Shown: positions 34,739 to 46,580 of the stretch, piece after piece | Layout: the number at the start of each line of letters is the position of its first letter | Position numbering within the stretch: the stretch's first letter is position 1 | Assembly (NCBI GenBank): GCA_016748015.1 | Contig: JAAOMT010000591.1 | Coordinates: 915,996-979,995 of the forward strand | Origin: Geosiphon pyriformis | Taxonomy: Eukaryota; Glomeromycota; Glomeromycetes; Archaeosporales; Geosiphonaceae | DNA: 64,000 bases | Direction: 5' to 3' | Made by a program: the position numbers and the translations under genes | Notes under the pieces: model-generated | The model's input: the letters and a program-made list of their open reading frames with translations, nothing else | The model's database searches: none | What the model was told of the DNA's origin: nothing

Positions 34739-36740
34739 GCAATTTATCATCAGAAATTTTGTTAAATATTATAAAAAACTCAATATTTAATATAAAAGAT
34801 TTTTTTAAACCAAAATTTCTAATCTTTTTGTTTTATAACTTGATCAATAACAATTTTTGAAATTCATTAAACTTAGGAATTGGAAGCACCAATATATTGT
34901 TATTATTACTAATTTTATTAAAAAAAATTTATTCAGTGATTGTCTTAAAACATATGTTTTAATGTGTATTTTTTTTGAAATGATATTATCTATTATATTA
35001 TTAATCTTTAAAGTATTTGAGTCTATATAACTAATTTTTTTTGCAATTATGTTGTTTATATTTTTTATATCTAATATCTTATTAATATTAATCTTTTTAC
35101 TATATACTTTGTTATCTTATGACTTTTTGTGATTATTATTGTTAGTATGCAAATTACTAATAAAAAAAGAACTAATTAATAAATTTACTATATTATCAAT
35201 AACTTTAGGCTTTTTCAGTTTTTTGTATAAGACACTACAAGAGTAAATACTCTTAACATGTTTTTTTAATGCCAATCTGAATTTTTAAACCAGTTAAATC
35301 AAAACCAGTTAAATCAAAACCAGAACTATCAATAAATAAATCTATTAGTTTTATTACAATAAAAAGGAATATGTTAAAAGAAATAACTAAAAAAAAATAA
35401 AAATAAAAATAAAAAAAATTATCTCTTTGGTAACAAATTTTTTTTTAAAATATAGCTTTTTTAGAAATTTGTTTAAAATAAATTAATTTAAAAATTTTAT
35501 AATAAAAATAAATACATAATATAGTTTTAATTAATCTAAATAATTAATTATATATAATAAATATATAAGTTATATTTTATTAATACTTAATTTGTTGTAT
35601 TGTTAAATAATAATAGAATCTTACTTATAAAATTAATAAAAAAATCATATAAATTAAATTATTAAATAATAAATTAAATAATAATTAAATAATAAATTAA
35701 ACATAATATTTTAATTTTATAGTATGATTTTTAAATTAATTATACATTATTTATTTGTTAAAAATTTGTTTTTTAAACAAATTTACAATTATTATAAAGA
35801 TTGTAATATATAATTTGACTTATTAAAAATAAATATAAACAAATAAAAGTTTGTTATTTATAATATTTTTTGCCATATTAATTATTGTCAATTAATTTAG
35901 TTAATTTAAATAATTTAATAAATTTTAATTTATTTAATAAATTTTTTATATATATTTACTAATATTAAGTAAAAAAGTTTTATGTTGATTTTTTAAAATT
36001 ATTTTTTACTTTGTTCAAATTATAAAATTAAATTAAATATTAAAATTATAATAATAAATTGTTTTTTTGTTTTTATTATTAAAATATTTATTTTTATTTA
36101 ATTATTTGCAAAAAATATTTATAAAGAAATAAATAAATCTTTTTAGTAATTTTAAAGTTAAAAATTATTATATTTTTAATAGTATTTTTAAGATAAATAA
36201 ATTTATTATAAGTTATTATATATATAATTCATAATAAATACCAAAGGAAACTGTATTTTATACAAAGTTTAAATATTGGCATTGGTAAGAAAAATAAATG
36301 AAAAAATAATAATAAGTTATATTAATTTACTTTAAAATCCAAAAACTACAGCATTATTTAAAATATTTTAAAAAATGAATAATACAAGCAAATACAAATA
36401 TTAAGTATACAAGCTTTACAAAAAAGAACCAATTAGCTTTTAAACTTTGTGATTTCAAAAATCATGCTAAAATCTAAAATCAACAATTAAAGTAAAAAAA
36501 AAAATGTAATTCAAGTCAATATTTTTCTATATAATTATCATTGGTTTTTTTTTAAATTCAATTTTTAATAAGCTATATCAAGTTGAAATTGACGTCAAAT
36601 CTTGTTATAAAGCTTTAATTCTGAACCCACTTTTCGTCATCTAAATTATTGAATCGAAATCTATTTTAAATCCCTTATTATTTCCCCTTAAAAGAATAAT
36701 TTAAAGTTCCATTTTCAAGAAATTTAAGAAATAATTACTC
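34739..36740. other. AT-rich gene-free stretch
   Basis: Two kilobases of A/T runs, densest at 35400-36250. There are no open frames with coding character and no repeat boundary. Confidence 0.65.
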
Positions 36741-38511
36741 TCATGGTTTAACACCAATTTTAAATTCCATTCTCGAATAAATAATACTAAATAAAAACCC
36801 AGCAAAGAAAACAGTTGAAACTGCCAATGGTTTTCTTAAAAACTCATAATTGTCATATCGGTAGGATATCTGAAAGAGTTCAACGTGTTCATCGACCACA
36901 TTATTCTTTTCTAAAACCACCAAATAGCGTCCCGATGTATCAAGGTACGTTTTATGAATACCATGACTTTCTCGATCGATGGTAAATGGTGTTTCAACCT
37001 TGACATCTCTGGTTCAAAAGAGAAGAATAGTCAGGAATAGATTTTACACATTATAAATCAATAAAAAATTCAGTAAACATACTTTGCGCCTTCAGGCAAA
37101 ACTACCCGGACTTCTACCTTCTCATATGTTGTCTGAGGAAAACCACTTATGAAAGGAACGTTTAAGATAAAGCGACCAGAATGATAGTGCACAAAATCAT
37201 AGAGAGGAACATTATATCCATGGTTCCAGGTATAATTCCATCCACCGAATAACGGATAACGTGGTTTAAATTCCAAAACTGAATTATCACGATCATTTCT
37301 GAATTTAGATGTAGATACATTCCCGACTTCGTCCCGGTAATAAACATCAGAGGCACGTGGGGGTAATAGGAGAGAAAGATCTCTTGCCATTGTTGTTTCT
37401 AAGTGCCCATAGACGCTAGACGTCTGGAATTCTAAGCGGGAAAACTGACCTTTGAGTCTTGAATCAGATAGAAATTTTGTCAACTTCAATAAATTTCAAT
37501 GAGAATTTCAGAATGTTATGAGAAAACTACTTTGCTCCATCATGTTTCAAATTAAAGTGTTCTTCAATAGCCAGATTTCCTCCCCAATGACTGACTTCCA
37601 AATCACGACGAAGATTGGTGACTGTCAGAATCGCTTTTTGAAAACCATAGTGCACTTCAAGTTTTTCAAATGAGTTAGGGGCAAGGTTGTAAAAGAATCC
37701 ATATGTGATCACTTTCCCATTGCGAAGGACCTTATCTCCTTGTGAATAGCTCATCAAAGTGCTGTATGCAAGTCTAAAAAAAGTGACAAGATAGATAAGT
37801 GGGTGAGAAGGCACGTATACGCGAGCAACTATCGATTCCAAGCTCAAGTACCCACGGCTCTTTCAAAATATGTAAGAGAATATCACTCACTTGACATTGG
37901 TTTTTTGTTTTTCACTAAAATAAGCGTTATTACTATATTGATTTCCAGAATAAAATAGATACTGGCGTCCGGTTTGAGTAATCTCATGGGGTATTGGTTT
38001 CAAAATATGGGTAAAAGCAGTCTTGATGACAAAAGTTATTTTTTCTTGGGGATCTATACGGCGATTGAATATAATTTTGTAAAATTGGATTTTGCTGAAT
38101 GTATTGAACAAAAATTTTAGTGGGAAATATAGCGAGTCGGGCGCGACGTTAGTACAATGAACAAATTATTACTCACTTTAAAGAATCGAATTCAGCTTTT
38201 TCTACATCGAACACGCGATCAGTTTTCCTTTCTTTAGCTTCGATCCAAGCCAAATGCTCATTGAAAAGTTCTTCAATAGGTAAATAATACTCTCCAAAAG
38301 ACTCATCGGCCACATTTAGTGCCACAATTGCTGTGGTTTCCCTCACGATGGATGAGGTTAGGTCAAGGGTCCGCAAAATATTAACATTTCGCCAATGTTG
38401 GGGTGGGTTGAAAGGTATTTTACTCACATCAGTAGAAATGGCTTCAGTAAGTTTCAAAAGGACCAAAAGAATACTAACACACCATGAAAATTTTTTTAAA
38501 GATCGTGGCAT
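36741..38511 (-). CDS. OST1: Oligosaccharyltransferase subunit Ost1 (ribophorin I)
   Basis: Ost1 is an ER membrane subunit of the complex that transfers the dolichol-linked glycan to Asn residues. Five exons, minus strand: 38511-38177, 38094-37891, 37773-37531, 37457-37083, 37008-36741 (474 aa, matching the usual size). There is a signal peptide at residues 1-25 (SWCVSILLVLLKLTEAIS), a ribophorin core with HWRNVNILRTLDLTSS, SNNAYFSEKQKTNVK, HWGGNLAIEEH and PRYPLFGGWNYTW, and a single C-terminal membrane segment (STVFFAGFLFSIIYS) with a short cytosolic tail. All four introns fall after two bases of a Lys or Asn codon, and all joins are in frame. It is head-to-head with SNF8. Confidence 0.95.
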
Positions 38512-38673
38512 CTTTTGAGAAACAATTTATGAATTCTTTTTGGCTTGAGATTTCAAGAATAGATTTTTAAACGAGGTAATGTATTATTGGTGGTTACAAC
38601 AGATATGGTGATGATTTGCAACTAAAATGTTGTTAATCTCTACAGACTGAAATTACTTGAATTATAGGCAATC
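38512..38673. promoter_or_regulatory. shared divergent promoter OST1/SNF8
   Basis: 162 bases lie between opposite start codons. No defined box is seen. Confidence 0.6.
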
Positions 38674-39864
38674 ATGCGTCTCCGTGGTCTTGGACATGTA
38701 GCTTTAGAGAGGAAGGAAAAGGCTAAAGTATGATTTCTGAACTTGCGGTACAAAACAGCATAAACTTATAATCTAATTGTTTGTTATACGATAAAAAGAA
38801 TCAATATACTGAGCATGGAAATGCTCTCGTCAAATCCCAAACTGAACAGGTAAGTGCCGAATAATTTGTGAATTAATATTCAAGAACAAGAAAGCATTCT
38901 TATTTTTTTTTCTTAATAACTTTTTAGTTCAACAGTCAACGCGAAATTTTCAAGACCAACCTTCAAGAGTTTGCTCGTAAATATCGTAAAGATATTCGTA
39001 AAGATCCTCAATTCCGAATGCATTTCCAGAAGATGTGTAGTAATATCAATGTTGATCCGTTGGCATGTACGCATTCCTCAAATGTCAAATAAAATATTAA
39101 AAGACATGAATAACAGGGATTTTTTATTTCAAAATTTAGCAAACAAAGGATTTTGGGCGGAACTTTTAGGTGTTGGTGATTTTTATTATGAGCTAGGGGT
39201 TCAAATAATTGACGTTTGTTTATCAACTAGGGTAGGTAATGGGGGACTTTTGGAATTAGACGAATTAAAAAGGAGGCTCGAAAAAATGCGTAACGCTGGG
39301 GGCACCTCAGTAACGGTACAAGAAATTAGCAAGTCAGTACAAGAATCTCTGAATTTTGAAAATTTCCTGAATTTATATAATTAAATTTATAATATAGAGA
39401 TGATATCATTCGTTCTATTAAAACGCTAAAGCCGTTAGGCAATGGTTTTGAAATTCTTCAAATTGGAGAGAGAAAGATGGTTAGATCGGTACCTCGGGAA
39501 CTAAATAAAGATCAATCAACGTTATTGACACTAGCTCAGGTAAAAAAGAAAATGGATTATTGAAACTTTGTAACTTCTGTCTCTAATGGTATAAAATTTT
39601 GGATTTATACTAGGAAAAAGGATATATAACAAAAGATTTTGTTGAAGAGTCACTAAATGGATGGTCAACCGAGCGTATCAATGACGCTGTTGTGAGTTGT
39701 TTCTTTTCATTTTTCTTTCATGTTCCTATATGCTCACTCGCATTAACTTATAATAGGACAATTTGCTCGCTGATGGTTTATGTTGGATTGACACACAATC
39801 AAACCCACATGAATATTGGATCTACTGTTTCTTTGAAGGAATGGATGATGAAAATGACGCTTAG
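38674..39864 (+). CDS. SNF8: ESCRT-II subunit Snf8/Vps22
   Basis: Snf8 (Vps22/EAP30) is part of ESCRT-II, which acts at endosomes in sorting ubiquitinated cargo into multivesicular bodies. Seven exons: 38674-38727, 38799-38849, 38928-39066, 39140-39332, 39398-39539, 39614-39691, 39757-39864 (254 aa). Signatures are MRLRGLGHVAL at the start, FKTNLQEFARKYRKDIRKDP, the near-invariant KGFWAELLGVGDFYYELGVQ, DDIIRSIKTLKPLG, and the C-terminal winged-helix ending (WIDTQSNPHEYWIY). Exon 4 was ended at GTCAGT (39333) because only that donor keeps phase into DDIIRS. Reading on would give an unrelated tail. Confidence 0.95.
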
Positions 39865-40335
39865 CTCAAAAGCCTTATACACAATCGATGCCTTTTCGAT
39901 TAATATTAAAAATAAAATTATGGAAATATTTTGGTGTTTTGGTGTTTGTTGTAAAAACATTAATGACAACACGTGGCTAAGATTTTGAATAAAAACTACT
40001 TTGTACTTTTATATTTCAAATGATTATTAATTAATTTAACATAGCTTATTTATTGTTAAAATTGAAAATAATGATTGTCAATATAATAATTATATAGTAA
40101 TTAAATATCATATTTAAAATTATTGATATCATAATTTCTATAAGAAATCAGTCACACTGATAGCCAATTATATTCAATGGTTTAATCAGATCTATTTTAT
40201 TATATATATAAGCTATTAACTCAAATCTCGACAGGATTTCAATCAATAAACTACCAATCTACCCATTAGTAAAAGTAGCTTTACGCTTTGCTGCTTGATA
40301 GTCGGCGAAACCATACAAACTTTGAAATTGAGAAA
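39865..40335. other. intergenic SNF8/RPC9
   Basis: AT-rich, contains the SNF8 3' end and RPC9 upstream region. No gene is seen. Confidence 0.6.
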
Positions 40336-41138
40336 ATGCAGGCATGGATCGCATCTCTCCAAATCATAAAATCTTTTAAACTTCTGCCTCTATTATTAAT
40401 TCTTTTTTTGGTTACTGGATAGGTTCTTCAAGAGCATAATGCTTTACTTTGTAACCATGAGGTTCTCGCTCTTCTGGAAGGCCTCAAAGAAAAACAACGT
40501 CAAGAACGCAGCCAAAATCCGAAAGCTCAATTCCCCGAAAACCTTCAGACTGTTTCACATGAGGTTTTTGAATCATAAATTCATATCATTGTGAATGAAA
40601 TATTTTTATTTACGCACTTTGAACTCGGAACTTTTGGTCTTAACAGCATTGACTCATTTATAATCTAAATTACTCTCGTTATATGAATTTATTTTCAGGT
40701 CATTAGTTTTTTGAAATCAGAAAAATCACCTGCTAGCTCGCAAACTCCTGAACAAATCCAGTCACTTCTTGAAGCTCTGAAAAAGTACTCGTTAACAAAA
40801 GCCGAAAAATTACAAATTATAAATTTGCGACCTAAGGGAAGAGTTGAATTACACTATGTTTGTATCGCCACACGGGGCTTTAATTGAAATTTCAATAATG
40901 TGGAAATTAATTCTTTTTATTGCTTTGTATTAATTTCCTTTTTTAAAAGATTATTGAGGAAGCAGAGGATCGTGGCTTGATGGAGAAACTAGACGACATT
41001 CTTCATTTAGTCGCAACACATTTACCACGAGATGATGATATGATGGATTCTTCATTGGAAACAGCAGCGCAACCAGTTCATAATTATAATACTAACGAAC
41101 AGGATCATTTTATTAGTACTAACAGCCAAATAAGCTAA
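40336..41138 (+). CDS. RPC17: RNA polymerase III subunit Rpc9/Rpc17 (CRCP family)
   Basis: This subunit pairs with Rpc25 in the stalk of RNA polymerase III and helps initiation. Four exons: 40336-40341, 40423-40563, 40699-40857, 40950-41138 (164 aa). The family start (M-x-VLxExNAxLxxxEVLxxL) is met by MQ joined to VLQEHNALLCNHEVLALL, which requires a six-base first exon and an intron beginning GC rather than GT. Later parts are LQTVSHEVISFLKS, SLLEALKKYSLTKAEKLQI (the most conserved block) and IIEEAEDRGLMEKLDDIL. An acidic tail follows. Exons 2-4 are secure. The first exon is inferred because no ATG with a GT donor is available upstream. Confidence 0.9.
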
Positions 41139-43068
41139 ATTGTTTTTGAACAGACAAAAATGATTGGGGAAGTATTCTGTTCGAATAAAGGCCAAGGGTA
41201 AATTTAATTATCGTGCAATTATCCGAAAATTTGTAACATGTATCATGACTATCCAGTCATTCGTAATTTTTTTCGGATATATTCACGATAATCTAAATTC
41301 ACTAAATGATAATTAATCATTTTTTTCTGTCAGAAGATACCCCGAAGAAAGGTCACACGAATAATCAAGATGAAAGTTTCGGTTCGCGCTAAGACCATAG
41401 TTTCTGGTGGATCCTATAAAGGGTATGTTGTTTTGATGTTCATCCAACATACTGCTCACGTTGCTTATTGCAGATTACTGGAAGATGCCATATCACCAAT
41501 AGGATAATACCAAAAGTGGGACTATTACATCAAGAGAACCAATCTAAAACGCTTCATAGAGTGATTCGCACTCGTGACTGGTATTCGAGCTAGATATTCT
41601 TTTTCGACGTCTCCCAGAAAACATGAAACCTAGTAATAAAGTCGATGTAATCAGAATGAAACTGAAGATTGGTATTTCGGCTCTTTTCTAGGTATGAGTG
41701 CGGAAAAGTTTTCGCTGCTGATTTCAAGGGAAGACGAGTATCCGGGTCTTTAGCTACTGGATATGTATTATATTGCTTAAAACAAAGACACACTTCAGGA
41801 TCTTATAGTTGACAGTCTCCTACAGAAGCTAATATCACGCAATACGATTTTTCGAATTGAAGCCATGTTTACTGTGATTAGCTTAAGTTGAATCTTGAAA
41901 AATTATTATTTTAATAAAAAAAAACTTTGTTAAAATTATATCAAAAAGTTATATTGAATAATAATAATTTATAATTGTGTTTGTTGCATATGTTCACAAT
42001 ATGTTATAATAAAATATATGTATTTTTTCATAATTATATTTTTTGTTTAATAATTACACATTTGGTTAATTTATTGGTATTATTAGCAATTAAGTTTTGA
42101 AACTAAAAACAATATTATTTATTATTTAAAAATAATTTGTTAAAATTAAATATTAAAAATTAATTACAATTAATTATATAATTAAAAATAATTGTAAATA
42201 GTTTTATTTACTAAATTAGTTTAAAAATTATTATAAAATTATTTCTAATTCTTCTTATTAACTTACTATTAATTAATATTTTACAAATTACATTAATTAT
42301 TCAATTATTATCAATACAACATTTTAGATTTTTATATTATAATTTAGATTAATTTATTACTAAATATTAGAATTGAATTATTATTATTATTATTATTGAA
42401 GTATTTTACAATATGTTGTTAAAAGAATTCTTAGTGTGTATTACTAGTAAAGTTTTTAGTTTTTTTTTCTTGGTTTAAATAAAATGTTATTTTGCTGCTA
42501 GGGAATAACCAATTCTTGTTGGAAAATAATTTAATATTCAATAATTTAATTCTGGACGAGTATACCATATTTGATGTCAAATGCATAGCATAGAAAATAT
42601 GGCCTCTTCTAGTAATTTGCAGCAAACAAACGTGAGTGGTATGTTGGTGAACATAGCAACAACAACAACACACCCTTTTAAGGGAGAACCGCCAGAAAAA
42701 GAATTTAGATTACTGTGAATATATCCGAACAAAATTACTGATCCTGCTGCATGTGAATAACTACACCATAATTAAATTTACTCCTTGTGAGGATGATAAT
42801 TCAATAAGGGATTATAAAATAAAATAAAATAAAATAAAATAAAATTGAATGTTTATTTATTGTTTTTTCATTTCAAACTATTCGAATTCTTCTGTATTTT
42901 TCCTTTGCATTTACAGGAAGAACCTAATTTTTCATCTTAAATAACCTGACTTTGAATTAATTTAAGTTATCGCTACCCACGTGATTCAATACACTACAAA
43001 GCTTTATGCCTGGGTAAATTAGAATCTAATCTTACAGGTTTCTCTTTTGCCCGAGTTTTTTGTTCCAT
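41139..43068. other. intergenic RPC9/DCTN4
   Basis: At 41360-41800 the composition is gene-like (a short frame MKVSVRAKTIVSGGSYKG at 41371 before a GT, and an open minus frame 41590-41793), but neither could be extended or recognised. 41880-42420 is AT-rich. An (AAAAT)n microsatellite lies at about 42818-42845. Confidence 0.5.
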
Positions 43069-45505
43069 ATGGATAAAAATACCCTATCCCACTCCCATCA
43101 GAGCCGCGAAAAGTTGAGGCCTTTTGTACACTACCACTGCGCGTGTCCAGACGTTTATGCCTCTGATCTTGATTATTCCCCATCTCCTAACGATCCTCCT
43201 TCAGTAAATTCTCCTCGAATTCAACATTCCACTTTCTCTATAACCAAACTCTATTTTTGTGAAGATTGTCACCAAATACGTTGTCCACGTTGTGTTCAAG
43301 AAGAAATTGTTTGCTATTACTGCCCGAATTGTTTGTTTGAAGTGCCCACTGCAAGTGTAAAGAGTGAACGAAATAGGTTGGATGTTGATGTAATAATTTC
43401 TACCGTTTTTTTTCCAAATTCATTTATTAATTTTTGCTTTTCTTGTTATAGGTGTGCTCGTAACTGTTTCCAATGTCCTATTTGTCAAAACACTTTATCG
43501 GTTGTGGCTAGCACTGAACCTCCATTAGCCTCACCCGTCACTTCAACCCCCCAACCAGTCGTTGCACAGACCGGTGGGGCACCTTTTTATTTGTTTTGCA
43601 GTGTCTGCCGTTGGGATTCGCAAGAAATTGGAATGACCTTTGAGAAAGCAACTGGTCTCGCGCGTAAGCGAATCTCCATTAAATGACTTGATTTACATTC
43701 GATCTCTTGCATATTCTCACAATAGTAATTAAATATAGTGCAGCTTCAAAAAACCGAGGACGATCGAGCTGACGTTAAAGAATTTGATCATCTTAAAGAA
43801 CATTTTGAGAAACATTTGCGTATGAATGCACCTTCAACTACTCTGCCTACCCAATTGCTCTCTATTCCGGGTATGAGCAGTTTTAGCAGTCGATATGGGG
43901 GCACTGGACTAGCTCACGCCCAACAAAAGTCTGACGATGTTAATCCTTACGACGCTGTTGTCAATGTCAAAGATGATGAAAAATTATTGGATGACTTAAT
44001 TCATTTGGATAATGTCAACCTTAGTACGTACATCTATTTGGTCTCATGAAAGATTTCAATCTAAATTAACATACAATATAAGTAAATTATCTCCATGTTG
44101 GGTTTATTCAAGTTTCTACATTTTCTCAGAGAACAAATCAGCTCAGTGATCAGCCTTATAGAGTTGAGTGAGTATAATAGACCCCAGTTTATTTATAATA
44201 TTTGTCCTGATTCTTTCTAATTTTTCAAGTTAATTTAAAATTTAACTGTTGGTTTTATAATCGCCTCTCTAATAATATTTCTAATAGGAAGCTTCAACCC
44301 CAACGAATTCATCTAAGGACGAAACGCGTCAAACGATGTCGATCATGTCGCCATATTCTTATAAAACCTGAGCAAAAAGCTCAAGCAACCAAATTCAAAA
44401 TTAAGCTTGTAGCCTTGTAAGAACTTTTTAAAGCAGTGTTGCGTCATCGATTTTTAGCTCATTGAAATCATTTCGGCTGTACAACTTTAGGAATTATATA
44501 CCAAAAATTACTGTCGCAAAGTTACCACCATTAATACTACAGCAAACAGTACAAGTTGTTTTGAAGTTCTCAAATCCTCATCTCGACGACATTATTGTGT
44601 CCCTCTCTGCCAAAGAGGAAATTGAAGACTATGGAAAGGTGACAGATATTATTATAGTTAACTTAATTAGTTCTCCTTTGACTCATGTTTGATTTGCGTA
44701 TAGGTCAAATTACTTGCCACCAATTTCAATATAGGCCCATATAATGAATTATTGGAATATGATGATGAGGAATTTAGCACCGAGAAACTCACTTCAAGAT
44801 CACGGCCAGCATCAAGAGCATCTTTTGTCAGCAAGCCTGACCCTGGTATTGTAGAGAAAAAAGGAAATTATACAAGCGTAATTGTAGAAATCACACCATT
44901 GAAGGAGACAGATGAATTTAAGGTGAATCTATTGAGGATTTGAAGTTGCTGATTCTTAATCGTTTTGAATCAATTGCTAAAACTTTTGGTTTCCTGACTT
45001 TTAGTTCCCCCTTCTAGTAACACATACTAGAAAGGTACTAGATACTGATAATGTTGAAACTAGCGAGCCTCAACCTCGGATTGTCTCAAATGCAGAATCA
45101 ACTGTGGATAAAATTACAAAAAATGATGATGATATTAACAATTTCGAAACCTCAACGATTGGCATCAATCCAGCACTTGCTGAATCCGAACCTCCGTTTA
45201 AAAGGCTTCATTTTTGGACAGTTATTGGCCTTGGAACTGTTTTGAAAGAGCCCTTAACACCAACGCCTGTTTCGAATAAATCTTCCCAGTTAACTGTAGT
45301 TTCAGATAAGTCTTCGACGACTGATAAACCGATCTCGTCTACGGCAAAACCCACCTCATCTAGGACCGCATCTTCTATAAAAAGTGCTTCATCCTCAAAA
45401 GTTAGCACATCTTCCTCAAATAATAAATCTGGCGGCGCTACTCCCTCTCTACAAACTGCAAAGCCTCTCAAAAAATCCACTACAGTTCATAATAAAAATC
45501 TATAG
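43069..45505 (+). CDS. DCTN4: Dynactin subunit 4 (p62)
   Basis: Dynactin p62 sits at the pointed end of the dynactin filament, the cofactor of cytoplasmic dynein. Eight exons: 43069-43376, 43452-43663, 43739-44027, 44132-44167, 44288-44416, 44491-44638, 44704-44922, 45005-45505 (613 aa). The N-terminal Cys-rich domain has FCEDCHQIRCPRCVQEEIVC, CPNC and CARNCFQCPIC, followed by FYLFCSVCRWDS. Next come HLDNVN, then RIHLRTKRVKRCRSCRHIL, the best family signature. The C-terminal region FPLLVTHTRK continues into a Ser/Thr/Lys-rich tail of about 90 residues, which looks species-specific. The exon 3/4 junction is the least certain because several phase-compatible sites lie within ten bases. Confidence 0.92.
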
Positions 45506-46113
45506 TATTTCATTGAGAATGGTCGAAATCGTCATCACACAAATTTATTTACTCTAATAATGTAAAAAAAGGGTTGTCCAGCATATTAGAAAATAGTTCC
45601 AGAACTTTGAACCTTGGAAAACTGTTAACCAAACCCCGATATGAAAATCAACGTTGGGTGACTTCGAAAATTGCATTATTTTGAAATTCAATAGGGTCCC
45701 TGAGGTAAGCAATTTAAGTGCCTTCTCATATATTATTTAATCTTCATATAAATCTATATTATGGCGCAAATTTAACGTTGCTACATAGGTTAGGTTTTTT
45801 CTGAACATGGGTAAAGCCTTATTCATTGAGAGAAAATTAGGTATGAGGAACAATAAATTTTTGGTAATAAAATAATTACAAAAGCATATAGCTTATTTTT
45901 GTCAGATTTCTTCGAAGTACGAGAAAAACCATAAAGATTTCCACCCTGCAGGCTTTCAAATAGAGTTTGATGATAAATAAATAAGCACTAATATTTAATA
46001 CATGTCAACTTTTGTTGTAAGGATGATCGTTACGTATGTATACGCGTGTCATCTTGTTAGGCTTATAACTAGATCCATAATAAATAATGTGTCTTTAGAC
46101 CCGAGTCTTTACA
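45506..46113. other. intergenic DCTN4/GON7
   Basis: About 600 bases, moderately AT-rich, no coding signal. It should contain the GON7 promoter. Confidence 0.6.
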
Positions 46114-46437
46114 ATGGCAACTCCAGAATCAACCACATTGATCGCACTCTCTGCCAAATATACACGCCAAGGAACCTCAATCAAAAGTTTTGAATATCCT
46201 CTTCCTACTCCTAGCACCGTTAGCAACACTACTATATCACCGATAGCAACAACGACAAAAGAAATTCAACTCAAGTCAAAGAACTCTTTGAAGGCACTCA
46301 CAAATGCCTTAATAGTACTACAAAAGGATCTCAATGAGTATTTAACTGCTGAAATGGAAGCTAGCGGTATAGAAGAAAGTGAAGTTTTTGAAGAAGAGGA
46401 AAAGGAAGAAGAGGATTTCCAATTCAAGTCGGATTAA
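46114..46437 (+). CDS. GON7: probable EKC/KEOPS complex subunit Gon7
   Basis: An intronless 107-aa protein. The N-terminal half has LSAKYTRQGTSIKSFEYPLP, as in fungal Gon7. A helix (SLKALTNALIVLQKDLNEYL then TAEMEASG) follows, and the last 25 residues are strongly acidic (EEEEKEEEDFQ). Gon7 is a small, partly disordered subunit of the KEOPS complex that makes t6A in tRNA. Similarity is by pattern only, because the family is poorly conserved. The alternative is an unrelated small acidic protein. A LINE tail begins about 60 bases after the stop. Confidence 0.62.
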   Translation: MATPESTTLIALSAKYTRQGTSIKSFEYPLPTPSTVSNTTISPIATTTKEIQLKSKNSLKALTNALIVLQKDLNEYLTAEMEASGIEESEVFEEEEKEEEDFQFKSD

Positions 46438-46497
46438 CAGAATGAATCCAATCGCGATCAGTTTTGGAGATACAAATTAATCTATTGAAATGATTTC

Positions 46498-46580
46498 GGG
46501 TGTGTGGTCATGTGTAAAAAGCACATGATCTACACCTATGCTATTTTTACAATGTTATTTACTAATATAATAATATACAT
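46498..46580 (+). repeat. LINE 3' end fragment
   Basis: TGGTCATGTGTAAAAAGCAC (46505-46524) and ATGATCTACACCTA that follows match the 3' untranslated motif of the two LINE copies at 2768-2810 and 4924-4970, then TAATAATA. Only the last 80 bases of the element are present. Confidence 0.65.

Noticed and set aside
41371-41800. Possible small gene between RPC9 and DCTN4 on either strand
   Set aside because: Short frames only, with no recognisable motif and no consistent exon chain.
42818-42845. (AAAAT)n run as a functional element
   Set aside because: A simple microsatellite with no associated feature.
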